DNA of 64,000 bases from Gammaproteobacteria bacterium. Lineage in GTDB: Bacteria > Pseudomonadota > Gammaproteobacteria > Steroidobacterales > Steroidobacteraceae. A program made the translations under genes and the position numbers. The notes beneath the pieces were generated by a model. That model had not been told where the DNA came from. It saw only the letters and a list, made by a program, of their open reading frames with translations, and made no database searches. Where the stretch lies: NCBI GenBank assembly GCA_028293745.1, contig JAQGOF010000105.1:39611-103610 (forward strand). Reading direction: 5' to 3'. Of the stretch, positions 41,845-51,177 are shown one piece after another (position 1 is the first letter of the stretch; the number at the start of each line of letters is the position of its first letter).

Positions 41845-42624
41845 ATGGCGCTCTACACCACGATACATCTGCACAACGTGCCCGCCGGCCGCGAGCGCGA
41901 ATACGCCACCTGGTTCGATGGACCCCATCGTGCGGCTGCAACAACGTTGCGTGGCTTCAAGGCCGCCGATCGCTACGAGGTGACGCGCGAGCAGATCATG
42001 GCTGACATCCCGCAGCCGTGGCGGTTCCTCAGTGTCTATGACTTTGACTTGCCCAATCCGTCGATAGACATCCCGGCACTCGGGCCGCTGATTGCCGGCG
42101 CGCGTGATGCGGGCATAGTTGCGGACGATGAGACCGAGCGGCTGTACACCTATCGGCTCTATTCCGACTGGAAGGGTAGCCCCAACTGGCGACAGTCCAA
42201 ACCCCTCTCCGGCGTCAGCATCATCCTCGCCAACTATGTCCCCGGCCGCAAGGCCGAATACCACAAGTGGTACGACGAAGTGCATAGTGTCGAAGTCACG
42301 AACGTACCCGGCCATGTTGCAATGAAGCGGGGCGAGCTGTCCCCCTTGCAGATCGAGCCGCGTCTGTATTGTCCCGGGGACCAACTGGTCATGTGTGCGC
42401 AGCAGACCGACGACCTGAGTTTCACCATCAAGGATTTCAGCGCGCGGGCGGGAGGGCGAAGTCCCAGCGGCATTGCCATGCAACCGCGCTCGTCATCCGG
42501 CTCCACCGCGCGCACGGTTCATTACTTCAAAAAGGTGAGCGGCAAGGAGCTCTGGAACGCTGGAATTGCGTACGCCGGGGACCTCTCCATGTATCCCGGT
42601 AAGAGTAATGAAAATCGTGCCTGA
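41845..42624 (+). CDS. EthD-like dimeric alpha-beta barrel protein
   Basis: The protein is 259 residues from ATG 41845 with GGGGA upstream. Two repeats of a ferredoxin-like alpha-beta barrel are visible, the second clearest (VSIILANYVPGRKAEYHKWYDEVHSVEVTNVPGHVA). The first has HNVPAGREREYATWFDGPHR. This is the EthD/stress-responsive barrel pattern. Such proteins act as small cyclases, dehydratases or stabilising partners in catabolic and biosynthetic clusters. The function here is unknown. Confidence 0.8.
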   Translation: MALYTTIHLHNVPAGREREYATWFDGPHRAAATTLRGFKAADRYEVTREQIMADIPQPWRFLSVYDFDLPNPSIDIPALGPLIAGARDAGIVADDETERLYTYRLYSDWKGSPNWRQSKPLSGVSIILANYVPGRKAEYHKWYDEVHSVEVTNVPGHVAMKRGELSPLQIEPRLYCPGDQLVMCAQQTDDLSFTIKDFSARAGGRSPSGIAMQPRSSSGSTARTVHYFKKVSGKELWNAGIAYAGDLSMYPGKSNENRA

Positions 42625-42639
42625 AGAGGTGAGCTGACC

Positions 42640-43383
42640 GTGGCAAAAGTCATTGTCATAACGGGCGCGGGTGCGGGACTTGGACGCGCGCTTGCGCGGC
42701 GTTTCGCGGCAGACGGCGAGGCAGTGGTACTTCTCGGGCGCAACCCGGAGAAAGTCCAGGAGGTTGCCGAGCAGATCGGGGAGCGAGCGCTGGCGCTGGG
42801 GTGCGATGTGGCCTCACCGGATTCGGTACGTGCGGCTTTCGCCCGCATCGCCGAACGTCATCCGCGGATTGATGTGCTCATCAACAATGCTGCGGTGTTC
42901 GAGCCGTTTCTGATCGCCGAGGCCACCGATGATCAGATCCTGAAATCCGTTACCACCAACCTGGCAGGTCCGATTCTGTGCGCACGCTCGGCGATTCCCC
43001 TGATGGGCAAGGGAAGCCAGATCATCAACGTCAGCAGCGAGTCGGTCGGAATGCTCTTCCCCCACCTCGTTATGTACCAGAGCAGCAAGGCGGGCCTGGA
43101 GCGGTTCTCACAGGGGCTGCATCACGAGCTGGACCCCAAGGGTATCCGCGTAACCACCGTGCGCGCGGGTCAGATGATGGAGGCCGGCAAGACCTGGGAC
43201 ATCGACCCGCAGGCGGCGATGCGCTTCGCGCAGGCGGCCGCGGCTGCGGGCCTCAACCTGCGTGAGCGCCCGATTTCGCAATACACATCGGTAACCAACA
43301 TCTTCCGCGCCGTGATCGATCTGCCTGCCGACCTTCATGCACAGACCGTTTTCCTGCACGCGCGTGCACCGATCAAAGATTGA
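42640..43383 (+). CDS. Short-chain dehydrogenase/reductase
   Basis: This 247-residue classical SDR (start GTG, GAGGTGA upstream) has TGAGAGLGRALA, NNAAV, and YQSSK as the catalytic Tyr-x-x-x-Lys. It lies in a tight series between the EthD-like and aldehyde dehydrogenase genes. It probably oxidises or reduces a hydroxyacyl or ring hydroxyl intermediate. Confidence 0.9.
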   Translation: MAKVIVITGAGAGLGRALARRFAADGEAVVLLGRNPEKVQEVAEQIGERALALGCDVASPDSVRAAFARIAERHPRIDVLINNAAVFEPFLIAEATDDQILKSVTTNLAGPILCARSAIPLMGKGSQIINVSSESVGMLFPHLVMYQSSKAGLERFSQGLHHELDPKGIRVTTVRAGQMMEAGKTWDIDPQAAMRFAQAAAAAGLNLRERPISQYTSVTNIFRAVIDLPADLHAQTVFLHARAPIKD

Positions 43384-43392
43384 GGACATGTG

Positions 43393-44853
43393 ATGCTTCC
43401 AGAAGCCAAGTTGTATATCGACGGTGTCCTGCGCAGCGCAGCCGGCGGCAAGACTTATGACAATATCGGCCCGTGGACCGGGCAAGTGGTCGGCAAGGCG
43501 GCAGACGCTTCCCCCGAGGATGTCAATGCTGCGATCGCCGCTGCCCGGCGCGCTTTCGACGAGACTGACTGGTCGACGAGACACTCATACCGCCACGAGC
43601 TGATGACCAGGTACCGCGACCTGCTCGTCGCCAACCGGGACAAACTGGTGGAGATCGTGCGGCACGAGGTTGGTTCGGCATTGGGCGCGGCTCACAGCGC
43701 ACAGGTTGCCGGGGCGCTGGAGGGCGCTACGGGCCTCATCGAGGCCTTCCCGTCGATCGAATGGCAAGAAGACAGGGGCCGTCGCCGTCAGTACGGGTTC
43801 GACAGCGATCGATTGGTCGTCCGTGAGAGCATGGGTGTCGCTGGCGCCATTACACCTTGGAACGTGCCGCTGTATGTCAACATCGGCAAAGTGGTTGCCG
43901 GGCTTCTTGCCGGCTGCACGATGGTGCTGAAGCCGGCTCCGGACACTCCGCTCTCAGGCTCGATCATGGGCGAGTTGGCAATGGAGGCGGGCGTCCCGAA
44001 GGGCGTGTTCAACGTCATCACCTCGAGCGACCCTACAACGGCGGGGGAGATGTTGGTGACCGATCCCAGGGTGGATCTCATAACGTTTACCGGTTCCACC
44101 GGGGTTGGCAAACGGATCATGGAGAAGGGCGGGCCCACGCTCAAACGACTGTTCCTGGAGCTGGGCGGTAAGTCAGCCAACATCATTCTCGATGACGCGC
44201 CGGACTTTGCCGCGCGGGTCATGCGCTCGATCGTCAGTTTCCATGCCGGGCAAGGTTGTGCGATCGCGACCCGCCTGCTGGTGCCCAGGAGCCGTTACGC
44301 GGAAGCGGTCGGTGCGCTGGAGAAGGCTTATGCGGGCTTCGCCACGAAATGGGGCGATTTCAACGATCCCACCTGTGTGATGGGTCCGGTCATTTCCAAG
44401 CGGCAGCTCGATCGCGTGATGAGTTATGTCGAGCTGGGCAAGCGCGAGGGCGCGAGGTTGCTGGCAGGAGGGAACACCCGCACCGACAAGGGCGGTGGAT
44501 TCTTCATGGAACCGACCTGTTTTGTCGACGTGAACAACAAGATGAGGATTGCCCAGGAGGAGATCTTCGGCCCCGTGCTGGTCGTGATTCCGTTCGAGAA
44601 CGACGACGATGCGGTTCGGATCGCCAACGACAGTGAGTATGGCCTGTGCGGCGTAGTCGCCTCGGGTGACAAGGAGCGTGCCATGAGAGTTGCACGGCGT
44701 CTTCGCACTGGCTCGGTCTCCGTCAACGGTGGCATGTGTATCGCGCCGGACTTGCCGTTCGGTGGCTACAAGCGTAGCGGCATTGGGCGGGAGTGGGGCC
44801 GCGAGGGAATCGAGGAATTCCTGGAAACCAAGGCGATCGCGATCGGGGCGTAG
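43393..44853 (+). CDS. NAD(P)-dependent aldehyde dehydrogenase
   Basis: The protein is 486 residues from ATG 43393 (GAGG seven bases upstream). It carries the full ALDH active site: general base Glu256 in LELGGKSAN, nucleophile Cys289 in GQGC, PWNVPL, GSTGVGK and EEIFGPVL. It oxidises an aldehyde to an acid, likely one freed from a side chain. It is the last gene of the rightward catabolic operon and converges with the sulfatase-like gene. Confidence 0.93.
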   Translation: MLPEAKLYIDGVLRSAAGGKTYDNIGPWTGQVVGKAADASPEDVNAAIAAARRAFDETDWSTRHSYRHELMTRYRDLLVANRDKLVEIVRHEVGSALGAAHSAQVAGALEGATGLIEAFPSIEWQEDRGRRRQYGFDSDRLVVRESMGVAGAITPWNVPLYVNIGKVVAGLLAGCTMVLKPAPDTPLSGSIMGELAMEAGVPKGVFNVITSSDPTTAGEMLVTDPRVDLITFTGSTGVGKRIMEKGGPTLKRLFLELGGKSANIILDDAPDFAARVMRSIVSFHAGQGCAIATRLLVPRSRYAEAVGALEKAYAGFATKWGDFNDPTCVMGPVISKRQLDRVMSYVELGKREGARLLAGGNTRTDKGGGFFMEPTCFVDVNNKMRIAQEEIFGPVLVVIPFENDDDAVRIANDSEYGLCGVVASGDKERAMRVARRLRTGSVSVNGGMCIAPDLPFGGYKRSGIGREWGREGIEEFLETKAIAIGA

Positions 44854-44869
44854 CCGCCCCGGGGGTGTG

Positions 44870-46129
44870 TCAGCTTGGCTGGCGAGGCGCCAGAGCCGCT
44901 TCGGCCGCGGCGATCTCCGATTTGAGCCACATCGTTTCACTGAGGTTCTGGCCACCGGACTCACGTAGCAGAGCCTGTAGGGCATCCTTCTTGACTGCCA
45001 GGGCGTCTGGGTTCGTACGCTCCGTCCCGAGCGCGATATCCAGAAGGTGAAGGGCCTCGAGCGGCCGGCCTTCGCCCAATTTCTTCCTGGCCCGCGCCGC
45101 GAGCGCTCCGGCTCCGCCCGCGAGCTCGACGAGGTCGGCGTCGACGCTGGATCTCGGCACTCCGTAAAGGGAAGTGGTCGAGTCGTAATGGAACCAGCCG
45201 GAATATTCCTCCCAAATCGCGCGTACAGCCCACGACACCTTGCCGTGGAACTCACCAATCTTCAGTTCCTCCGGAAGTTTGATTTCACGCATGAGCGTGT
45301 GCACGTCCTTACCGGCATTCATGCCTGAAATGACGGCGTCGTTCACGTACGAAACCGCTGCATACATCTTGTCGAGCGACGCACGGATTTTGTCGGCACC
45401 GCGGATCGGATCGCCGTGACCGGTGATCAGGAGCTCCGCTCCCAGCTTGCGTACGGTATCGAGAGAGGTCAAATAACGCTGCACTAACCGCGGCTTGTCG
45501 CCACGCACCGTGACGAGGTTGGGTATGGCGAGGAACACTGGGCCAAACAGATTGCCCGTGAATGCGACGCGCTCTTTCGGCATCCACACCGTCAGCGAAT
45601 CGAGCGTTTCTCCGCCCGGCGTTGAAATCACCTCGAAGCGTCGCTCGCCGAGCTCGAATTCATGGCGCCGATCGACAACGATCTCCGGTACGACTTCCGG
45701 CGGAGGTGGCGGATTTGCACCTCTCTTAACAGTGCCGCTCCATAGCTTGGCCGAGCGGCGGCCGATATAAGGTCCAAGGTCGCGGAAGTAGCGCCATGTG
45801 TTGACGAAGCGCCGCTCCCCGATCACCTGGGTTCCCGATTCGCGTACCGTCGGTACGCCGCCATAGTGATCGGGGTGGGCCTGCGTAAGGATGATGTAGC
45901 GCAGGGCGCCGGTGCGCTTTGGGGCCAGCAGACCCTTCGTGCGCTCGGCATTGTCCATGAAGCCAGTGTTGACCATGACATCGCCCGCGCTGGTCGTCAC
46001 CAGGTAGGCGTTGGAGATGTCCTTCGCCATGAAAATGAAATCGGTGATCCGCTCGGCTTCCTTCTGCTGGTCGCCGGCCTGAACGAGGCTCGCCAACACG
46101 GGCTTGCGGTCCTCTTGTTGCGTGCTCAT
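44870..46129 (-). CDS. Metallo-beta-lactamase-fold hydrolase, alkylsulfatase (SdsA-like) type
   Basis: This 419-residue protein has a metallo-beta-lactamase core followed by a helical domain (WEEYSGWFHYDSTTSLYG and a repeat-like Ala-rich tail) like the dimerisation domain of SdsA1-type alkylsulfatases. The metal motif reads Q83-A-H85-P-D87-H88, where the family norm is H-x-H-x-D-H. The first histidine is thus glutamine, which should alter metal site 1. GHGDPIRG supplies a later ligand. A sulfate-ester hydrolase role would suit the nearby sulfotransferases but is not proved. The start overlaps the upstream stop (ATGA). Confidence 0.8.
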   Translation of the reverse strand: MSTQQEDRKPVLASLVQAGDQQKEAERITDFIFMAKDISNAYLVTTSAGDVMVNTGFMDNAERTKGLLAPKRTGALRYIILTQAHPDHYGGVPTVRESGTQVIGERRFVNTWRYFRDLGPYIGRRSAKLWSGTVKRGANPPPPPEVVPEIVVDRRHEFELGERRFEVISTPGGETLDSLTVWMPKERVAFTGNLFGPVFLAIPNLVTVRGDKPRLVQRYLTSLDTVRKLGAELLITGHGDPIRGADKIRASLDKMYAAVSYVNDAVISGMNAGKDVHTLMREIKLPEELKIGEFHGKVSWAVRAIWEEYSGWFHYDSTTSLYGVPRSSVDADLVELAGGAGALAARARKKLGEGRPLEALHLLDIALGTERTNPDALAVKKDALQALLRESGGQNLSETMWLKSEIAAAEAALAPRQPS

Positions 46130-47154
46130 GCGCCTGGACCCTCGCCCCCGAATTGGACCATCACCTTGGCCGAGGACGGCGTGCCTGCCACGCCGATTGC
46201 GTCGATTATTTTGTCGAATGGAAAGCGATGGCTGATCAAAGAGCGCACCTTATCGCGGAGGCGGGGCAGTGCCGCGATGACATCCGGCATTTCGCTTGGA
46301 TAACCGACCGCAGTGGTGATCGTCATCTCGGTGGTGAGCATCGCGCCCAGATCGATCTGAACCGGTTTCATGTAGGCCGCCGTCACGACCAGGCGGGATT
46401 GATATTTCGCCATGCTGATGACATCGGACAAAATGCTCGGTGCTCCGGCAGCATCTATATAGGCATCGGTGCCCACGGCTTCCCGGCTGAATACACGTGC
46501 GGAACCGTGCAACTCCAGCAGCCGGGCGCGGACGTTTTCCTTCCCAGGATTGATCACTGCTTTCGCGCCGAGCGCCTTGGCGCGTTCAAGCCGCTCGGGA
46601 GCGAGGTCGAGCGCAACCACGTCCTTCACTCCGCGGTCGACTAGCCACAACACCATGCCAAGTCCGATCGGACCGCATCCAAACACCACTACCTTGTCGC
46701 CGGCCTTGGCTTGCGCACGATTGACGCCGTGTAGCGCAACGGCGAGCGGCTCACTCAACGCAGCAAGTTCGAAGGGCAGGTCGTCGGGGATCGGTAGCAA
46801 GCTGTCGCCTACGCGTGCATCACGTACCAGCAGCTCTTCTGTGAAGGCGCCTTCAGGGCCACCGCTGCCGATGTAGCTGGGCGTCATCATTGGGTTGATG
46901 ACGACGCGCTGCCCCACGGAGACACCCTTGACGTCGGTGCCGACGGTAATTACTTCACCCGCGGCTTCGTGGCCGATGGGTGTCACGCCCCCGGGCTTGC
47001 GGTGAATGCCGCCGATCTTGATGTAGGTGAGATCGCTGCCGCACACGCCGCAGGCCTTCACCCTCACTACGACATCGGAGTTTCCTGGACGCGGTGCATC
47101 AACCGGGTCCAGCCTGACGTCATTCACGCCATGAATGTTGAGCACGCGCCCCAT
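46126..47154 (-). CDS. Zinc-type alcohol dehydrogenase (MDR superfamily), lacking the structural zinc site
   Basis: The protein is 342 residues with catalytic-zinc motifs CGVCGSD and GHEAAGEV and the Rossmann loop VVFGCGPIGLGMVLWL. The lobe that normally holds four cysteines reads NPMMTPSYIGSGGPEGAF and has none, so no structural zinc is expected. It would oxidise a secondary or polyol-type alcohol with NAD. It lies between an SDR and the sulfatase-like gene in a leftward operon. Confidence 0.88.
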   Translation of the reverse strand: MGRVLNIHGVNDVRLDPVDAPRPGNSDVVVRVKACGVCGSDLTYIKIGGIHRKPGGVTPIGHEAAGEVITVGTDVKGVSVGQRVVINPMMTPSYIGSGGPEGAFTEELLVRDARVGDSLLPIPDDLPFELAALSEPLAVALHGVNRAQAKAGDKVVVFGCGPIGLGMVLWLVDRGVKDVVALDLAPERLERAKALGAKAVINPGKENVRARLLELHGSARVFSREAVGTDAYIDAAGAPSILSDVISMAKYQSRLVVTAAYMKPVQIDLGAMLTTEMTITTAVGYPSEMPDVIAALPRLRDKVRSLISHRFPFDKIIDAIGVAGTPSSAKVMVQFGGEGPGA

Positions 47155-47187
47155 AAACGATCTTTCCTTGAGTTCCGATTGGATCGA

Positions 47188-47973
47188 TCAGAGATTCACC
47201 ATGCAGGCGCCGTCGATGATGATCGTGTCGCCGCTGTGGAAGGAGGACGCATCGCTCGCCAGATAGGCTGCGATTCCCTCGAAGTCGGCCGGGTACCCGG
47301 GCCGGGGAATGGGGTTCTTGGCGGCGAAGTACTTGTCTACCTGGCTGAGCTCACCGTCGCCGGTCATACCGGTCTTGATGTAACCCGGCGCAATCGAGTT
47401 GGCGCGGATACCGTACTTGCCGAACTCGACGGCCATCGACCGGATCATGGCCCCCAAGGCTGCTTTCGAGCCTGCGTAAGCCACTTTGCCGGCAAGCCCT
47501 TTGAACATTGACAGGCTGCCACAGAAAATTAACGAACCGCCGGGCTCGCCTGCCTCAGCGCGCTTCACCATGTGCCGCGCGCCTTCGCGCAAGGTGAAGA
47601 AGGCGCCGTGCATGCTAACACCGAGAAATGCGTGATAGTCCTGCGTCGACAGATCGAAGATGGACCTCGATGGGGAAGGAGGGAGACCCGCGTTCGCGAT
47701 AACGCAATCCACGCGACCGAAGTCCTTCGTCAGCGCCTCGTACCCAGCGATGACCTGCTCTTCGGAGGACACGTCCACTTGGCGCGTGCCGACGCGGACG
47801 CCATAGGACTCCAACTCCTTCTTCGCTGCGGCGTTTTTTTCCGCATTGCGTGCCCAGATGACCACGCTGCCGCCTTGCTTGGCGACGCCACGTGCGAATC
47901 CCAGGCCGAGGCCACTGTTGCCGCCGGTCACAAGCGTGACCTTGCCGGTTAAATCGAAGAGGCCCTTTGCCAT
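47188..47973 (-). CDS. Short-chain dehydrogenase/reductase
   Basis: This 261-residue classical SDR has TGGNSGLGLGFA, ANAGLP, Ser in FCGSLSM, and the catalytic YAGSK. The C-terminus GDTIIIDGACMV is typical. It is upstream of the alcohol dehydrogenase by 33 bases and downstream of the broken esterase, so it may be the first working gene of this leftward group. Confidence 0.9.
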   Translation of the reverse strand: MAKGLFDLTGKVTLVTGGNSGLGLGFARGVAKQGGSVVIWARNAEKNAAAKKELESYGVRVGTRQVDVSSEEQVIAGYEALTKDFGRVDCVIANAGLPPSPSRSIFDLSTQDYHAFLGVSMHGAFFTLREGARHMVKRAEAGEPGGSLIFCGSLSMFKGLAGKVAYAGSKAALGAMIRSMAVEFGKYGIRANSIAPGYIKTGMTGDGELSQVDKYFAAKNPIPRPGYPADFEGIAAYLASDASSFHSGDTIIIDGACMVNL

Positions 47974-48025
47974 CCGCCGCTCCCCTGGTGCTATCTGCGC
48001 AAGAGCTTCACCCGGCAGCGCGGTC

Positions 48026-48869
48026 TCAACAACACCGAACGGCGTCGAGAATGGGCCTTAATGACGAGCCCGGGACACGGGGCGCATTCCGGGCGATCAC
48101 GGTCGTCGGCACCCCGGCGCGGATGAGGCGGCGAGCATATTCCATATCTTCCTCGAGAAACAAATCGAGCGCACCGACGGTTATGAAGGCAGGGGGCAAA
48201 CCTGTTAGATCCGCAGCACGCGCGGGCACCGCCTCGACTGGTACCTCCGGCCCACCTGGCTCTGCGCCGAGCAGTGAGCGCCAGCCGAAACGATTGCTGT
48301 TTGGGGTCCAGACGAACTCACCGCAATGCGGGTGTGGTTCGGCGCTGCTCCCGGTGCGGTCGTCGAGCATCGGCGAATCCAACAGCTGCAGGCAGATCTG
48401 AATGTTGCCGCGTTTGCGCGCGAGCAGGGCGAGCGCCACAGCATGGCCGCCGCCGGCACTCTCACCGCCGATGGCTATCCGGGAACGGTCTATGCCGAGC
48501 CGCTCCGCTTCCGCGTACAGCCACACAAGAGACGCATAACAATCATCGAGGGCACCGGGAAATCGTGTTTCCGGCGCCCGACGATAGCCGACCGAAACAA
48601 CTATGCAGTCGAGTTCCGCCGCGAGCGAACGGTTCGACCCGTCGTTGATTTCCGGATTGCCGATCACAAAGCCCCCCGCAGGCGACCGCCTGCTGTTCAG
48701 GCGAGAGGGGTGGCCGGTTCTGGGATCCTATCGCGGTGCCCGCACGGACCGCGTGCAGCACCTGTTCGTTGAAATCGAACGAGGGAAGGACGTCCAAAAG
48801 CGGCAGCAGCTCCGGTGCAACCAGCCCGCGCGCGGCGCTGGGACTACTGGACTTATTGTTCCCCGGCAT
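48026..48869 (-). pseudogene. Hormone-sensitive-lipase-family esterase, internally deleted and 3'-truncated
   Basis: The N-terminal frame from ATG 48869 (GGGGAG upstream) reads a normal start and stops making sense after SPEQQAVAC. A second frame resumes at GGFVIGNPEIND and continues through the nucleophile segment GGESAGGG. Some 40-50 residues before the oxyanion motif are missing, and the motif has lost its histidine (the norm is HGGGF). The C-terminus departs after LFLEEDMEYARRLIRAGVPT, so the catalytic His of the usual HGF segment is absent. No working triad remains. A perfect hairpin and a C6 run sit at the inner junction. Confidence 0.82.
48677..48692. repeat. Perfect hairpin at the esterase deletion point
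   Basis: GCAGGCG-AC-CGCCTGC, a 7-base stem with two-base loop beside a C6 run, lies exactly where the esterase reading frame breaks. Such a structure can promote deletion or sequencing error. Confidence 0.6.
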
Positions 48870-48955
48870 GCAGCTCCCCCCCGAGTTCACTTGGTCCATT
48901 TTGATCAACAGCGGTGTATAGTACCGAAGACTGGCCTTCGCGAGGAGAGGGCCCA

Positions 48956-49855
48956 GTGACCCAGGCTGCTCGAGGGGGATCTGTAAAGATGCAGCGTCCT
49001 GAAAATGGTTTGATGACCGTTGAGGCAGAGCTTCGGGTGCCTGCCGCGACCGCGCAAGTCGTGCACTACCTCTTCGTGGAGCCCATCGCGGGCGCTCTGC
49101 GCGAGGACGATGACTATCGGCTGGATTTGTGCCTGACGCCGCGGCCGCGCAATGCGCGGGCCTGCTACTCGGACCGCTGGGCACCACATCACTTCGAGCG
49201 CCTCGGTGCCGTCTGGTTCTTACCGCCTGGGGAGACATTGCAGGCATGCAGTGATGGCGGTCGCCCCCAGCGCTCGCTCGTCTGCCGCGTGCATGCTGAG
49301 CAGATGCGCGCCTGGCTCCAGCACGACTTGGAATGGACGGACCGGCGACTGGCCGCGGTCCTCGACATTCCGGATGCGAATATTCGAGGCCTGCTTCTGC
49401 GGTTGGCGGAGGAAGTGCGCCATCCAGGCTTCGCGAGCGAAGTGCTCGTCGAGCTGATTTGTGCGCAGATCGCGATTGAGCTCGGCCGCTACTGCGCCGC
49501 GGTCAATGAGGGTCCCGCAACGGGCGGCCTTGCTCCGTGGCGTCTGCGGCTGATAGACGAGCGGCTGCGGGAAGTTCAGTCCGCACCGACACTGGCCGAG
49601 TTGGCCGACCTCTGCAAACTTTCCGTGCGACAGCTGACACGGGGTTTTCGTACGAGCCGTGGCCGTTCCATCGGCGATCATGTCGCGCAGAGCCGCCTGG
49701 AGCACGCCAAACGGCTGCTGAGCAGCGATCAAAGCGTCAAGGCAATCGCCTACTCACTGGGGTTTTCTTCGCCCTCCAGCTTCTCCTACGCGTTCCGAAG
49801 GTTGCTCGGAGAAACGCCGCGCGAGTTCCGCCAGCGCGTGTTGCGCGCGGGATAG
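48956..49855 (+). CDS. AraC-family transcriptional regulator
   Basis: The start is GTG 48956, with GAGGAGAGGG just upstream, giving 299 residues. The C-terminal double helix-turn-helix is clear: LAELADLCKLSVRQLTRGF, then SVKAIAYSLGFSSPSSFSYAF. The N-terminal domain is a cupin-like sensor of the type in AraC proteins tied to small-molecule uptake or catabolism. It is divergent from the broken esterase and precedes the sulfotransferase/CysDNC operon, its likely target. Confidence 0.9.
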   Translation: MTQAARGGSVKMQRPENGLMTVEAELRVPAATAQVVHYLFVEPIAGALREDDDYRLDLCLTPRPRNARACYSDRWAPHHFERLGAVWFLPPGETLQACSDGGRPQRSLVCRVHAEQMRAWLQHDLEWTDRRLAAVLDIPDANIRGLLLRLAEEVRHPGFASEVLVELICAQIAIELGRYCAAVNEGPATGGLAPWRLRLIDERLREVQSAPTLAELADLCKLSVRQLTRGFRTSRGRSIGDHVAQSRLEHAKRLLSSDQSVKAIAYSLGFSSPSSFSYAFRRLLGETPREFRQRVLRAG

Positions 49856-49920
49856 CAGTCCGCTCGCGACAGCCTGGCACGATGGCCCAAACCAGACATT
49901 GTGGCCCACACTCGAAGTTG

Positions 49921-49967
49921 AATGGCGTTGTCAGCCATTGGCGGGTCACCCCACCATGAACTGGTGG
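49921..49967. promoter_or_regulatory. Two adjacent small hairpins before the sulfotransferase operon
   Basis: AATGGC/GCCATT with a seven-base loop (49921-49939) and CCACCA/TGGTGG with a five-base loop (49951-49967) lie just before the sulfotransferase start at 49983. They could be regulator sites or leader structure; neither matches a known element. Confidence 0.35.
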
Positions 49968-49982
49968 TTATAAGAGAGTGAC

Positions 49983-51134
49983 ATGGCGCAACAGCTGGTC
50001 GTAGACGAGTTGATCGAAGAGGCGCAGCGCCGGACCGGGCTGCAGCGCTTCGACCGTGAGACCTTTCGCGAAGGTCTCGGAATCCTCGTGTCCGATATCA
50101 ATCGCGATGAACGTCCGGAGCCTCTCGTCGAGAGGACCCGTGAAGTCCTCGTCAAGGCGCTGACGGACCGCCTGAAGACGACAGCCTACCTCGAGGGCCG
50201 CCCCGGGCTGCTCCAGCGCCCGATCAAGCGACCCCTGTTTGTGTTTGGTATTCCGCGGACAGGTACGACCCTGTTGAGCAACCTGCTGGCCGCCGACCCT
50301 GCGCATCGCTCACCTCTCACCTGGGAAATCGACGATCCAGTCCCGCCGCCTGCAACAGCGACGCTGTACACGGATCCCCGCGCTCTCGCCCGGCTGGAGA
50401 CCGAACGCCAGATGCTGGCCGCCCGCCCGGAAATGGGCAAGTACTACCGCAGCTCCGCGATCTACCCCAACGAGTGCGTCTTCATCATGGCGCACGACTT
50501 CAAGACCCTGATGTGGGAGTCACGCGGCAAGTTGCCGAACTACCGCGATTGGATCTTTCAGACCGACGTGACATCGGCTTACGAATATCACAAACGCTTT
50601 CTGCAACTGCTCCAGGCGGATGCGCCGGGTGTCTGGAATCTGAAGATGCCCTCACACGCGCTGAACATTCCGACGATACTGAAGGTCTATCCCGACGCGC
50701 GCCTGCTTTGGACTCATCGCGATCCTGTTACGGCAACAGGCTCATTCTGCAGTTTGATTACCCTGGCCCACCAGGGGTTCAGGGGCAAGATCGACGTGGA
50801 GTGGATCAGTCAGAACTGTCCGTGGCAGGCCGCCCAGCATGCCGAACGCATCCTGGATGCGCGTGATGCCCTCGGGGAGGATCGGATCATCGACGTGCAC
50901 TACGCCGATCTGATGCGTGATCCCATGGGGACCATGCGCAAACTCTACAAGTTGATTGGCGATGAGTTCACTCCCGCTGCCGAGACCGGCATGCGCGCCT
51001 GGCTCGAGGACAACCCGCAGGACAAGTTCGGCAAGCACGAGTACAAGTTGGCGCGCTTCGGCCTGACTGAGCAGACGGTCAGGTCGCTCTTCGAGCGCTA
51101 CCTGGCTCGTTATGAGGTCGAGCGTGAGGGCTGA
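49983..51134 (+). CDS. PAPS-dependent sulfotransferase family protein 2
   Basis: This 383-residue protein has the 5'-phosphosulfate loop [10 protein letters not shown] (residues 89-98) and the 3'-phosphate segment [16 protein letters not shown]. It shares the family pattern with the sulfotransferase at 17914 (both have WEIDDP- or FWEVMYP-like blocks after the loop) but is clearly a separate lineage. It is first in an operon with CysD and CysNC, so its donor PAPS is made by its own neighbours. The acceptor is unknown, probably a hydroxylated lipophilic compound. Confidence 0.92.
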   Translation: MAQQLVVDELIEEAQRRTGLQRFDRETFREGLGILVSDINRDERPEPLVERTREVLVKALTDRLKTTAYLEGRPGLLQRPIKRPLFVFGIPRTGTTLLSNLLAADPAHRSPLTWEIDDPVPPPATATLYTDPRALARLETERQMLAARPEMGKYYRSSAIYPNECVFIMAHDFKTLMWESRGKLPNYRDWIFQTDVTSAYEYHKRFLQLLQADAPGVWNLKMPSHALNIPTILKVYPDARLLWTHRDPVTATGSFCSLITLAHQGFRGKIDVEWISQNCPWQAAQHAERILDARDALGEDRIIDVHYADLMRDPMGTMRKLYKLIGDEFTPAAETGMRAWLEDNPQDKFGKHEYKLARFGLTEQTVRSLFERYLARYEVEREG

Positions 51135-51177
51135 TGGGGGTGGTCAGGTCGCTGCCGCCGCGGCTGCTCAATCGACC

